Below are positions 1 through 7,156 of a stretch of 48,247 nt of DNA, one piece after another. The notes beneath the pieces were generated by a model. That model did no database searches, was not told the DNA's origin, and saw nothing but the letters and a program-made list of their open reading frames with translations. Position numbers and translations under genes: made by a program. Source of the DNA: Actinomycetota bacterium (GTDB lineage Bacteria > Actinomycetota > Actinomycetes > Actinomycetales > Microbacteriaceae); assembly GCA_005778835.1 (NCBI GenBank), contig SXMG01000136.1:1-48247 (forward strand), written 5' to 3'. How positions within the stretch are numbered: the stretch's first letter is position 1; each line of letters opens with the position of its first letter.

Positions 1-167
1 CCGCCGCCGTCGCGCCCGAGCTCGACGCCGCGCGGGCCGCTGAAGAGGTAGGCGTGGTTGACCCGGTCGCCGCGCAGGGCCGCGCGCAGCGGGTCGGTCA
101 CGTGACTCTGCCCGATGAGCTCGGCGAACGTCTCGGGGCGATAGCGACGGTAGAGGGCGGTGACCAC
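1..167 (-). CDS. dnaX: DNA polymerase III subunit gamma/tau, N-terminal fragment
   Basis: Clamp-loader ATPase of the replicative polymerase, cut by the window edge. Translating the minus strand from a GTG at 167 gives a start matching DnaX (TALYRRYRPETF, then LIGQSHVTDPL and NHAYLFSGPRG). In the family the next residues are the Walker A loop (CGKTT). Here the last 26 or so bases of the window read instead as VELGRDGGG, with no Walker A in any frame. The change is abrupt, so I suspect an assembly or contig-end artefact rather than a divergent enzyme. In many actinobacteria dnaX lies next to ffs and a tRNA-Ser; here pta-ackA and one small gene sit between them. Confidence 0.8.
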   Translation of the reverse strand, partial: MVTALYRRYRPETFAELIGQSHVTDPLRAALRGDRVNHAYLFSGPRGVELGRDGG

Positions 168-315
168 GCCCCCAGCGTAGTCGCGACCCCTGTCGCGGAT
201 GCCCGCCGGGTCGACCTCGTGGATGCTCGCCCGCCGTCGCTCGCACCCGCTGGCACTCGACGGTCTCAGCACGCGCGCACAGGCCGCACGGAGGCGCACC
301 TGATCTGGTGGGCGC

Positions 316-957
316 ATGCGCATTGCTATTGCCGGAGGACACGGCCAGATCGCCCGACTGCTCGCACGACGACTCGTCGAGATGGGCCATGAGCCCGTGG
401 CTCTCATCAGGAAGGCCGAGCAGAGCGCCGACATCGAGTCGGATGGCGCCACTCCCGTCGTCATCGACCTCGAGCACACCGACGACGCTCACCTTGCCGA
501 AGCGCTCACCGGGTGCGATGCCGCCGTCTTCGCAGCGGGCGCCGGCCCCGACAGCGGCGCCGCGCGCAAGCTCACACTCGACCGCGACGGCGCCATCTTG
601 CTCGCCGACGCCTGCGTGCAGGCCGGCGTGGAGCGCCTCGTCGTGATCTCGTCGCGACGAGCCGACAGCTTCGATCCCGATTCTGACGACGGCTTTCAGG
701 TCTACCTGCGGGCGAAGTCGGAGGCCGACGCGGCCGTGCGCGCTCACGATGACCTCGACTGGACGATCGTGCGGCCCGGCGGCCTCACCGACGAGCCGGG
801 CACCGGGATGCTCGAGATCGGTGAGAACGTCGAGGGCAGCATCCCCCGCTCCGATGTGGCGCACCTCGTGGCCGAACTCGTCACGAGCGGCCGCGGCGTG
901 CACCATCAGTTCGAGGTCGTGGCGGGAAGAACTCCCGTCGCCGCACTGCCGCTCTAG
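316..957 (+). CDS. NAD(P)H-binding protein, SDR/epimerase-like
   Basis: A 213-residue single-domain Rossmann protein of the atypical short-chain dehydrogenase (NAD(P)H-binding, YtfG/YwnB-like) type. The glycine-rich dinucleotide loop GGHGQIA is at residues 7-13, directly after the first beta strand. Later family landmarks are VVISSRRA (about residue 112), a Tyr/Lys pair in YLRAKSEAD (about 131-139), and WTIVRPGGLTDEPG (about 151-164). It is divergent from dnaX and converges on ackA with a 5 nt gap. The substrate cannot be told from sequence; family members include quinone reductases and sugar or flavin reductases. Probably cytosolic, as no signal or membrane segment is visible. Confidence 0.8.
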   Translation: MRIAIAGGHGQIARLLARRLVEMGHEPVALIRKAEQSADIESDGATPVVIDLEHTDDAHLAEALTGCDAAVFAAGAGPDSGAARKLTLDRDGAILLADACVQAGVERLVVISSRRADSFDPDSDDGFQVYLRAKSEADAAVRAHDDLDWTIVRPGGLTDEPGTGMLEIGENVEGSIPRSDVAHLVAELVTSGRGVHHQFEVVAGRTPVAALPL

Positions 958-962
958 GCAAC

Positions 963-2084
963 TCAGCCCACGAGGGCGGAGGCGGCCTGCGCGATCGCGA
1001 GCTCTTCGTTCGTCGGCACGACGAGCACCGACACGGGTGCTCCCTCGCTCGAGATGACCCGGGCATCGCGCGAGCGCACGGCGTTGCGGTCGGCGTCGAC
1101 GCCGAGCCCGAGGTGGGCCAGGCCGTCGAGCGCACGCGCCCGCAACTCGGGGCTGTTCTCTCCGATGCCGGCCGTGAAGACGAGGGCATCGAGCCCTCCG
1201 AGCTGGGCGAGGTACGCCCCGACGTAGTGCCGAATGCGGTGTGCCCAGACCTCGAGGGCGAGCGCAGCATCCGCGTCGCCGGCCTCGACGGCCGCCTCGA
1301 CGTCGCGCATGTCGCCCGAGCCGGTGAGCCCGAGCAGCCCGCTACGGCTGTTGAGCAGCGCATCGACCTCGGCGATCGAGAGCCCTGCGCGCAGCAGGTG
1401 CAGCAGCGCCCCGGGGTCGATGTCGCCCGATCGGGTGCCCATGACGAGACCCTGCAGCGGAGTCAGCCCCATCGAGGTGTCGATCGAGCGGCCGGCGTCG
1501 ATCGCCGCCGCTGACGAGCCGTTGCCGAGGTGCAGCACGATGAGCTTGAGCGACTCGAGCGACCGATCGAGCAGGCGTGCGGCTCGACGCGCGACGAACT
1601 CGTGGCTAGTGCCGTGAAAGCCGTAGCGCCGGATCCCGTGGTCGAGCGCGACAGCGCGATCGATCGCGTAGGTCGAGGCCGCGGCGGGCATCGACTGGTG
1701 GAAGGCCGTGTCGAAGACGGCGACGTGCGGCACGTCGGGCATGGCGAGGCGGGCGGCCCGGATGCCCGCAAGATTCGCCGGATTGTGCAGCGGCGCGAGG
1801 GTGCTGATCTGCTCGATCGCGGCCTCGACCTCATCGTCGATGACGGTCGGCGCCGTGAAGGCGCTGCCGCCGTGCACGACACGGTGACCGACGGCGACGA
1901 TCGACGCCGCGTGGTCGCCGAGGCGTTCGAGCACGACGCGCATCCCGTCGACATGATCGACGGCGTCACCGCCCGGCTGCCCGATGCGCTCAAGCAGCCC
2001 CGAGAGCACGACGTTCTCGCTCTCGGCATCGACGAGCTGGTACTTGATCGAGCTCGAGCCTGAGTTGACGACGAAGACGCGCAC
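963..2084 (-). CDS. ackA: Acetate kinase
   Basis: Interconverts acetate plus ATP and acetyl phosphate plus ADP in the cytosol. The 373 residues carry the ASKHA-fold acetate kinase signature. Visible sites are N7 in VVNSGSSSIKY, R68 in HRVVHGG, D125 in FDTAFHQ, H157 in YGFHGTSHE, the phosphate loop LHLGNGSS (184-191), R218 in MGTRSGDIDPG, and TAGIGENS near the C-terminus. Length is slightly below the roughly 400 residues usual for the family. The GTG start overlaps the pta stop by one base (TAGTG), so translation is probably coupled to pta; the pair runs the acetyl-CoA/acetyl phosphate/acetate interconversion. Confidence 0.97.
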   Translation of the reverse strand: MRVFVVNSGSSSIKYQLVDAESENVVLSGLLERIGQPGGDAVDHVDGMRVVLERLGDHAASIVAVGHRVVHGGSAFTAPTVIDDEVEAAIEQISTLAPLHNPANLAGIRAARLAMPDVPHVAVFDTAFHQSMPAAASTYAIDRAVALDHGIRRYGFHGTSHEFVARRAARLLDRSLESLKLIVLHLGNGSSAAAIDAGRSIDTSMGLTPLQGLVMGTRSGDIDPGALLHLLRAGLSIAEVDALLNSRSGLLGLTGSGDMRDVEAAVEAGDADAALALEVWAHRIRHYVGAYLAQLGGLDALVFTAGIGENSPELRARALDGLAHLGLGVDADRNAVRSRDARVISSEGAPVSVLVVPTNEELAIAQAASALVG

Positions 2085-4237
2085 TAGGCGACCCCGCCGA
2101 TGGTCGAGATCGGTGTGGTGGGCGGCGGCGCCGAGCGCTGCGCCTGAATCGCCGTGATGGCCACGGTGTTGACGATGTCGCTCACGAGCGCTCCACGGCT
2201 GAGGTCGTTGACAGGCTTGCGCAGCCCCTGCAGCACGGGCCCGATGGCCACAGCACCGGCCGACCTCTGCACTGCTTTATAGGTGTTGTTGCCCGTGTTG
2301 AGGTCGGGAAAGACGAAGACGGTCGCGTGGCCGGCCACGGGCGAGCCGGGCATCTTCGAGGCCGCGACGCTCGGCTCGGCCGCCGCGTCGTACTGCATGG
2401 GGCCGTCGACGAGCAGTTCGGGCGCCCGCTCGCGCACGAGCCGCGTCGCCTCGCGCACCTTCTCGACGTCATCGCCCGCGCCCGAATCGCCGGTCGAGTA
2501 CGACAGCATCGCCACGCGCGGCTCGATCGCGAACTGCGCGGCCGTCGCCGCCGAGCTGATCGCGATGTCGGCGAGCTGCGGCGCCGTCGGGTCGGGCACG
2601 ACCGCGCAGTCGCCGTAGACGAGCACGCGGTCGGCGAGCGCCATGAGGAAGACGCTCGAGACGATGCTCACGCCGGGGTCGGTCTTGATGATCTCGAAGC
2701 TCGGGCGGATCGTGTGGGCTGTCGTGTGCGCGGCACCACTCACCATGCCGTCGGCGAGCCCGAGGTGCACCATCATCGTGCCGAAATAGCTGACATCGGT
2801 CACGACGTCGCGCGCGGTCTCATAGGTCACGCCCTTGTGGGCGCGCAGTGCCGCATACTCCGTGGCGAATCGATCGCGCAGCGTCTCATCGAAGGGGCTC
2901 AGGATGCTCGCGGCGGCCAGCTCGAGCCCCAGCTCGGCGGCGCGGGCCCGCACAGCCTGCTCGTCGCCGAGACTCGTCAGGTCGCAGACGCCGCGCTGCA
3001 GCAGTGTGCTGGCCGCGCGGAGCACGCGGTCGTCGTCGCCCTCGGGCAGCACGATGTGCTTGCGATCGCTGCGGGCGCGCTCGAGCAGGTCGTGCTCGAA
3101 CATGAGGGGTGTCACGACGTCGGGCCGCGTGACCTCGAGCCGGTCGAGCAGCTCGGCCGCATCGATGTGCTTCTCCCAGAGGCTTAGGGCCGTGTCGTAC
3201 TTGCGCTGGCTGTCGGCGGCGAGCCGGCCCCGGGCATCCATCATCGCCAGCACCGTGTCGTAGGTGCCCGTGCCGACGCTGATGATGGGCAAGCTCGGGT
3301 CGAGGCCCGTGATGAGGCTCTGCACCGCATCGGGCGTCTCGAATCCGCCGTAGAGCACGATCGCGGCGATGCTCGGAAAGGTCTCGCTCGTGTGCGCCAT
3401 GAGAACCGCGAGCAGCACGTCTGACCGGTCGGCGGGCACGAGCACGACGGCGCCCTCGGTGAGCCGGGGCAGCACGTTCTCCATGCTCATCGCCGCGACG
3501 ACGGCCCCGAGCACCTCGCGTTGCAGCAGCTCTTCGTCGCCGCGCACGAACGTGCCGCCGCAGGCTTCCATGACGGCGCGCACGGTCGGGGCGATGAGAA
3601 AACGGTCTTCGGGAATCGCGCCGACGACAGCCTCCGGCGCGAGAGAGCGGAGAGTCTGAACGATCTCGTCGAGCTTCTCGGGGTCGGCGCGGTTGGCGAT
3701 GATGCCCAGCAGCTGCGCGTGCTCGTGCTCGAGTTCGGCGAGCGCCACCTCGGCAGAGCGGCGCAGATCGTCGGGAGTTCGGGCGCCGGGGTCGGCGAGC
3801 CCGCGTCCGCTCGTCTCCGACGAGTCGCGGCCGCCAAGCACGAGCAGCACGGGCGCCCCGAGGTTGGCGGCAGCTCGGGCGTTGATGCTCAGCTCAGTGG
3901 GGCTCGAGACGTCGGTGTAGTCGCTGCCCACGATCACGACGGCATCGCACTGCTGCTCGACGTCGTGGAACCGCTCGACGATGCTCGCGAGCGCCGCCTC
4001 GGGGTCGGCATGCACCTGGTCATAGCTCACGCCGATGCTGTCGTCGTAGCCGACGGCGACGCCGTCGTGCTCGAGCAGCACCTCGAGTACGTAGTCGCGC
4101 TCGTCGCGCGACCGCGCTATCGGACGGAAGACCCCGACCCGCTGGCCACGCCGCGAGAGCGCGTCGATGACCCCGAGCGCCACGGTCGACTTGCCCGAGT
4201 TGCCTTCGGCGGAGGTGATGTAGATGCTTCGCGACAT
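2084..4237 (-). CDS. pta: Phosphate acetyltransferase (long form)
   Basis: Converts acetyl-CoA and phosphate to acetyl phosphate and CoA. The 717-residue form has an N-terminal dethiobiotin synthetase-like P-loop domain (GNSGKST near residues 12-18), a central DRTGG-type region, and a C-terminal PTA/PTB catalytic domain (LPEGDDDRVLRA, DGMVSGAAHTTA, SYSTGDSGAG, FPDLNTGNNTYK). I chose the ATG at 4237, because the longer reading frame to 4315 would run back to the SRP RNA 3' end and its extra residues do not resemble Pta. It lies 77 nt downstream of ffs on the same strand and is coupled to ackA (TAGTG overlap). Confidence 0.96.
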   Translation of the reverse strand: MSRSIYITSAEGNSGKSTVALGVIDALSRRGQRVGVFRPIARSRDERDYVLEVLLEHDGVAVGYDDSIGVSYDQVHADPEAALASIVERFHDVEQQCDAVVIVGSDYTDVSSPTELSINARAAANLGAPVLLVLGGRDSSETSGRGLADPGARTPDDLRRSAEVALAELEHEHAQLLGIIANRADPEKLDEIVQTLRSLAPEAVVGAIPEDRFLIAPTVRAVMEACGGTFVRGDEELLQREVLGAVVAAMSMENVLPRLTEGAVVLVPADRSDVLLAVLMAHTSETFPSIAAIVLYGGFETPDAVQSLITGLDPSLPIISVGTGTYDTVLAMMDARGRLAADSQRKYDTALSLWEKHIDAAELLDRLEVTRPDVVTPLMFEHDLLERARSDRKHIVLPEGDDDRVLRAASTLLQRGVCDLTSLGDEQAVRARAAELGLELAAASILSPFDETLRDRFATEYAALRAHKGVTYETARDVVTDVSYFGTMMVHLGLADGMVSGAAHTTAHTIRPSFEIIKTDPGVSIVSSVFLMALADRVLVYGDCAVVPDPTAPQLADIAISSAATAAQFAIEPRVAMLSYSTGDSGAGDDVEKVREATRLVRERAPELLVDGPMQYDAAAEPSVAASKMPGSPVAGHATVFVFPDLNTGNNTYKAVQRSAGAVAIGPVLQGLRKPVNDLSRGALVSDIVNTVAITAIQAQRSAPPPTTPISTIGGVA

Positions 4238-4313
4238 TGCGCCCAGCCTAGGGCGGTGGCCTTGGAGGGCCCAGGGTCGATGGTCCCGGGGCGTGCGGCG
4301 AGCATCCACCGAC

Positions 4314-4410
4314 AAAAAAGGACCCCTCGCGCACCCGCCAGAGCCCGGTTACCCTTGCTGCATTTCTGCCCTGGGGGAGTTGGCCTGGATGGCGCCACGC
4401 GAGGAGCCGC
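4314..4410 (-). ncRNA. ffs: Signal recognition particle RNA, small bacterial type (4.5S-like)
   Basis: RNA scaffold of the signal recognition particle, which binds Ffh and targets nascent membrane proteins. Read on the minus strand, the apical part is CCCCCAGGGCAGAAATGCAG followed by CAAGGGTAACC; this has the conserved CAGG / AGCA asymmetric loop around a short apical loop. The arms GGCTCCTCGCG (4408-4398) and CGCGAGGGGTCC (4331-4320) pair to close a single hairpin of about 90 nt. A run of six T follows (4319-4314 on the minus strand) and is likely the termination point. Exact ends are estimated from the closing stem. No S domain or Alu domain is present, as expected for the small type. Confidence 0.9.
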
Positions 4411-4414
4411 CCCC

Positions 4415-4443
4415 AGTTTACGGCTACGATTGCCCAAGTCGAA
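4415..4443 (-). promoter_or_regulatory. Putative ffs promoter (-35/-10)
   Basis: On the minus strand, TTCGAC (4443-4438) and TAAACT (4420-4415) are spaced by 17 nt and end about 7 nt before the first paired bases of the SRP RNA. The spacing and the TAnnnT -10 fit an actinobacterial housekeeping sigma promoter. The site sits between ffs and the divergent tRNA-Ser. No transcription data are available, so this is a pattern call. Confidence 0.5.
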
Positions 4444-4463
4444 CCGTTGCGGTGCGACCGCCA

Positions 4464-4551
4464 GGAGGATTCGCCTAGTGGCCTATGGCGCACGCTTGGA
4501 AAGCGTGTTGGGTGCAAGCCCTCGGGGGTTCGAATCCCCCATCCTCCGCCA
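4464..4551 (+). tRNA. tRNA-Ser (anticodon GGA)
   Basis: Complete class II tRNA. The acceptor stem pairs GGAGGAT (4464-4470) with ATCCTCC (4541-4547); the discriminator base is G4548 and CCA is encoded (4549-4551). The anticodon stem is CACGC/GCGTG with loop TTGGAAA, giving anticodon GGA at 4498-4500 (reads UCC/UCU). The long variable arm and the T-arm GGGGGTTCGAATCCCCC are present. It is divergent from ffs, and the last gene of the catabolic series ends 7 nt beyond its 3' end on the opposite strand. Confidence 0.98.
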
Positions 4552-4557
4552 TGCAGG

Positions 4558-5412
4558 TCAGTCGTCGGGGTCGCTCGGGTCGAGCGGCGCGTGATGGTCG
4601 AACGCGGCTTCACCGCGCTTCCAGTAGCCCGAGATGGCGTACTGCTCTCTAGGCAGCTCCAGCTCGTGACGCAGCCATCGACGCACCTCGGCCATCGCGG
4701 CGGCCTCACCCGCGGCTGAGACGTAGGTGGCCTGATCGACGCCACGCGAGCGCAGACGCAGCAGCAACTGCTCGACCGTCGGCGCCTCGTGAACGACGAG
4801 GTCGTCGCGGCCCGACTGCTCGCAGAGGTACGACGCCGCTCCGGCAGCGCCCGCGCCGGCGAGTACGTGCACCTCGACGGCGGTGGAGGCGGGCACCTCG
4901 CGCGCCCACCGCGCCGACGTCGGCAAGGCGGTGGCGTCGGCGATGAGCAGGATGCGCGCCGCGCCGTGAACGGCACGCTTGGTGCCGCGCGGCCCGACGA
5001 GCACGAGCGGGTCGCCCGACGCGGCGGCGCGCGCCCACGCCCCGAGCGGCCCGGGCTCGGGGTGCAGAGCCACATCGAGACTGAGCACGACGTGTGTTCC
5101 GTCACGTTCGATGAGCATGGGAGTCAGATCTCGACCGTGCGCGGGGCGATCAGGACGCACGATGCCATCGGCGTCGGGCCCGACGGCGACAGGGGCAATC
5201 AGCTCTCCCGTGCTCGGGTCGGGCACGAAGGTTCGCACGTGGTCGCTCGGCCCATCGCTCTCGATGTCGAGCAGATCGGGGCCGGTGACCCGGATGCGCA
5301 TCATCGCCGGAGCGACCTCGCGAGTGTCGACCACCGTCGCACGCCGAGCCGTGAAGCGAAGGCGGCGACCAGGGCGCGCGAAGGGTCCTGCCGGCTCGGG
5401 CCGGGGCGTCAC
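4558..5412 (-). CDS. Siderophore-interacting-type flavin reductase
   Basis: A 284-residue FAD/NAD(P)H oxidoreductase of the siderophore-interacting protein (ViuB/SIP) family, which usually reduces ferric siderophores in the cytosol. Visible family features are the FAD-binding beta barrel with MMRIRVTGPDL (about residues 36-46), DHVRTFVPDP, RDLTPM, then GDPLVLVGPRG (about 134-144), a nucleotide-binding LLIADATALP segment, and the C-terminal REQYAISGYWKRGEA typical of SIPs. The chosen GTG start overlaps the RidA-family stop in GTGA; a longer upstream frame to 5547 would overlap that gene entirely. It is the last gene of the catabolic series, so a role in keeping an Fe(II) enzyme such as the extradiol dioxygenase supplied with iron is possible, but this is inference. 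Confidence 0.88.
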   Translation of the reverse strand: MTPRPEPAGPFARPGRRLRFTARRATVVDTREVAPAMMRIRVTGPDLLDIESDGPSDHVRTFVPDPSTGELIAPVAVGPDADGIVRPDRPAHGRDLTPMLIERDGTHVVLSLDVALHPEPGPLGAWARAAASGDPLVLVGPRGTKRAVHGAARILLIADATALPTSARWAREVPASTAVEVHVLAGAGAAGAASYLCEQSGRDDLVVHEAPTVEQLLLRLRSRGVDQATYVSAAGEAAAMAEVRRWLRHELELPREQYAISGYWKRGEAAFDHHAPLDPSDPDD

Positions 5413-5819
5413 GTGCTCACGCCGAGCGTCGGGTCGTGGGGCAGAATGGCGACGAGGTCGGCGTGTACTCGCGTGCCCTCGTCGAGGTGGGCAGCCATCA
5501 CCTGGCGCGCCGGTCTGCTCGTGGGGTCGGGGAAAGCTCGCTCCCACTCTCGATTGATCGCCTCGCGGTCGCGGTAATCGAGCACCCAGAAGGTGATCTT
5601 GATGATGTCGTCCAGCGAACCGCCGACGGCGTGCATGAGCTCTCGAAAGCGATCGAACAGCAGCACGACCTGCTCATCGAGGGTGTCGGGGGTTTGCTGC
5701 GTCTGCGGATCGCGTCCGGCAAGCACTCCGGAGTAGACATAGGGGCCGATGCGCGAGGCCGCTGGCACCGGGTTTCGGTGAGCGAAGCCGGAGATCTGCA
5801 CCGATTGACGACCGCTCAC
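5409..5819 (-). CDS. RidA (YjgF/YER057c/UK114) family protein
   Basis: A 136-residue member of the Rid family of trimeric enamine/imine deaminases. The motif SRPARQVM places an Arg at residue 105, matching the catalytic Arg of RidA-type enzymes; YVYSGVLAG (about 27-35) and IIKITFWVLDY (about 72-82) also match the fold. GTG start overlaps the FAH-family stop (GTGA) and its own stop overlaps the start of the flavin reductase gene (GTGA), so it is translationally coupled at both ends. Relatives in catabolic operons include 2-aminomuconate deaminases, so it may deaminate a nitrogen-containing intermediate here; generic enamine detoxification is the alternative. Confidence 0.9.
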   Translation of the reverse strand: MSGRQSVQISGFAHRNPVPAASRIGPYVYSGVLAGRDPQTQQTPDTLDEQVVLLFDRFRELMHAVGGSLDDIIKITFWVLDYRDREAINREWERAFPDPTSRPARQVMAAHLDEGTRVHADLVAILPHDPTLGVST

Positions 5820-6676
5820 GGTCGCGGCTCGTCAATCACAGTGTTCTCGATGGCCCCGAGGCCGTCGATCTCGGCGCGCACGATGTCGCCCGCCACGAGA
5901 AAGCGACCGGTGGGTGCGCCGATCCCGGCGGGTGTACCGGTGGCGATGATGTCGCCGGGCATGAGAGTCATCACCTGGGTGAGGTAGGCGATCTGCTCGT
6001 AGATGTCGTAGATCATGTCGTCGGTGCGCCAGTTCTGGCGCTCCTCACCGTTGACCGTCAGCCGCATGCCGAGGTCGAGGGGGTCGTCGATCTCACTGTC
6101 GGTCGTCAGCCAGGGTCCGATGGGTCCGTGGGTATCGAACGACTTGCCGAGGGTGAAGGTTGGCGAGCGCTTCTGCAGCCAATCTCGCACCGAGACGTCG
6201 TTCGCCACGAGGTAGCCGCCGATCACCGCGCGTGCCTGCTCAACCGGCACGTGGCGGCACCGGCGCCCGATGACCACGGCGAGCTCGATCTCGTAGTCGA
6301 GTTGGTCGCTGATCTCCGGTTTCACGATGGGGTCGTGGGGCCCGGAGATGCACGACACCTGCTTGTTGAACCAGAACTGGTTCTCCGGAATCGTGATGCC
6401 GGCCTTGCGAGCCTCCTCGGCGTGCTCGCGATAGTTCATGCCGATCCCCAGGTACTTCTGCGGGGCATCCACAGGCGGCAACAGCCAGACCGCGTCGAGG
6501 GGGTGTCGCTGGCCTTCTGCGGCGATGATCGTCGGCTCCAGATCGACAATGGTCGGCAGCAGCTCCTTCACCGACGAACCGACTCCGAGCGCGTCAGTGA
6601 TGTCGACCACGACGTCGCCGTCGACGCGGCCGAGGCGAGCTGGCCCCTGGTCGACACGGAAGCGGGCGAGCTTCAC
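5816..6676 (-). CDS. Fumarylacetoacetate hydrolase (FAH) family enzyme
   Basis: A 286-residue FAH-fold enzyme. The family includes acylpyruvate and fumarylpyruvate hydrolases, and the HpaG decarboxylase/isomerase and 4-oxalocrotonate decarboxylase of meta-cleavage pathways. With the GTG start at 6676, metal ligands are E129 and E131 (in DYEIELAVVIG) and D160 (VANDVSVRD), with a catalytic-type His in NYREHAEE (H85) and the GKSFDTHGPIGPW segment around 177-189. The start overlaps the upstream NTF2-like gene stop (GTGA). All expected active-site residues appear intact. In this context C-C hydrolysis or decarboxylation of a ring-cleavage product is likely; which one cannot be read from the sequence. 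Confidence 0.93.
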   Translation of the reverse strand: MKLARFRVDQGPARLGRVDGDVVVDITDALGVGSSVKELLPTIVDLEPTIIAAEGQRHPLDAVWLLPPVDAPQKYLGIGMNYREHAEEARKAGITIPENQFWFNKQVSCISGPHDPIVKPEISDQLDYEIELAVVIGRRCRHVPVEQARAVIGGYLVANDVSVRDWLQKRSPTFTLGKSFDTHGPIGPWLTTDSEIDDPLDLGMRLTVNGEERQNWRTDDMIYDIYEQIAYLTQVMTLMPGDIIATGTPAGIGAPTGRFLVAGDIVRAEIDGLGAIENTVIDEPRP

Positions 6677-7119
6677 GACTCGCCTTCCGAGTTCTGCTCC
6701 GAGGGCAGCGCGCCCCACACCTGTTCGGCGGTCGGCGTCATTTGAAAGCTCAAGAACCGCCACTCCCCGCGCTCGTCGCGCCGCAGTACCTGTGTGGCGA
6801 CGCCGCTCAGCGTTCGCTCACTGCCGTCGGGGTTGCGCAGCCGGTTGACGAGCGAACCGGTCATGATCGCGACGTCGCCCACCAGTCGTATGGCCAGTTC
6901 GCCGCGCTCGATGTCGAGATAGGCCTGGCGAGTCGCGAGGTGCTCGAGAAGCTGCGCCTTGGTGTGCACGACTCCCGGCGCGTGGATGTGCACGAGTTCG
7001 TCGTCGAGCAGCATCTCGAGGGCATCCACGTCGACATCGATGAGAGCTTGTCGCCGGCGGCCTTCCACGGCGATCAATTCCTCGCGGATGCTCGCCGCGG
7101 GTTCGTCGACCCGACTCAT
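6673..7119 (-). CDS. NTF2-like (SnoaL/DUF4440-type) protein
   Basis: A 148-residue single-domain protein of the nuclear transport factor 2 superfamily. It opens with the helix pattern REELIAVEGRRRQALIDVDVDALEMLLDDELVHIHAPG broken into typical NTF2 units and contains VHTKAQLLEHL and a GDVAIMTGSL strand. The ATG at 7119 was chosen because GGAG lies just upstream (GAAGGAGAAGAGACG). It follows the monooxygenase gene by 37 nt and overlaps the FAH-family gene by GTGA. Members act as small isomerases, dehydratases or ring-hydroxylating-enzyme small subunits, or bind ligands; no specific reaction can be assigned. Confidence 0.83.
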   Translation of the reverse strand: MSRVDEPAASIREELIAVEGRRRQALIDVDVDALEMLLDDELVHIHAPGVVHTKAQLLEHLATRQAYLDIERGELAIRLVGDVAIMTGSLVNRLRNPDGSERTLSGVATQVLRRDERGEWRFLSFQMTPTAEQVWGALPSEQNSEGES

Positions 7120-7156
7120 CGTCTCTTCTCCTTCCGTGACCGCTCTCGGCCGCGCC

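Noticed and set aside
2327-3187. Long plus-strand open frame opposite pta
   Set aside because: Arg/Gly/His-rich composition without any family motif; it is a shadow of the strongly conserved pta frame on the other strand in GC-rich DNA.
4238-4315. N-terminal extension of Pta
   Set aside because: It reaches the SRP RNA 3' end and adds residues unlike Pta; ATG at 4237 starts directly before the P-loop strand.
4558-5412. Reductase partner of a Rieske-type oxygenase
   Set aside because: No Rieske or ferredoxin component is encoded nearby and the C-terminal YAISGYWKRGEA is SIP-specific.
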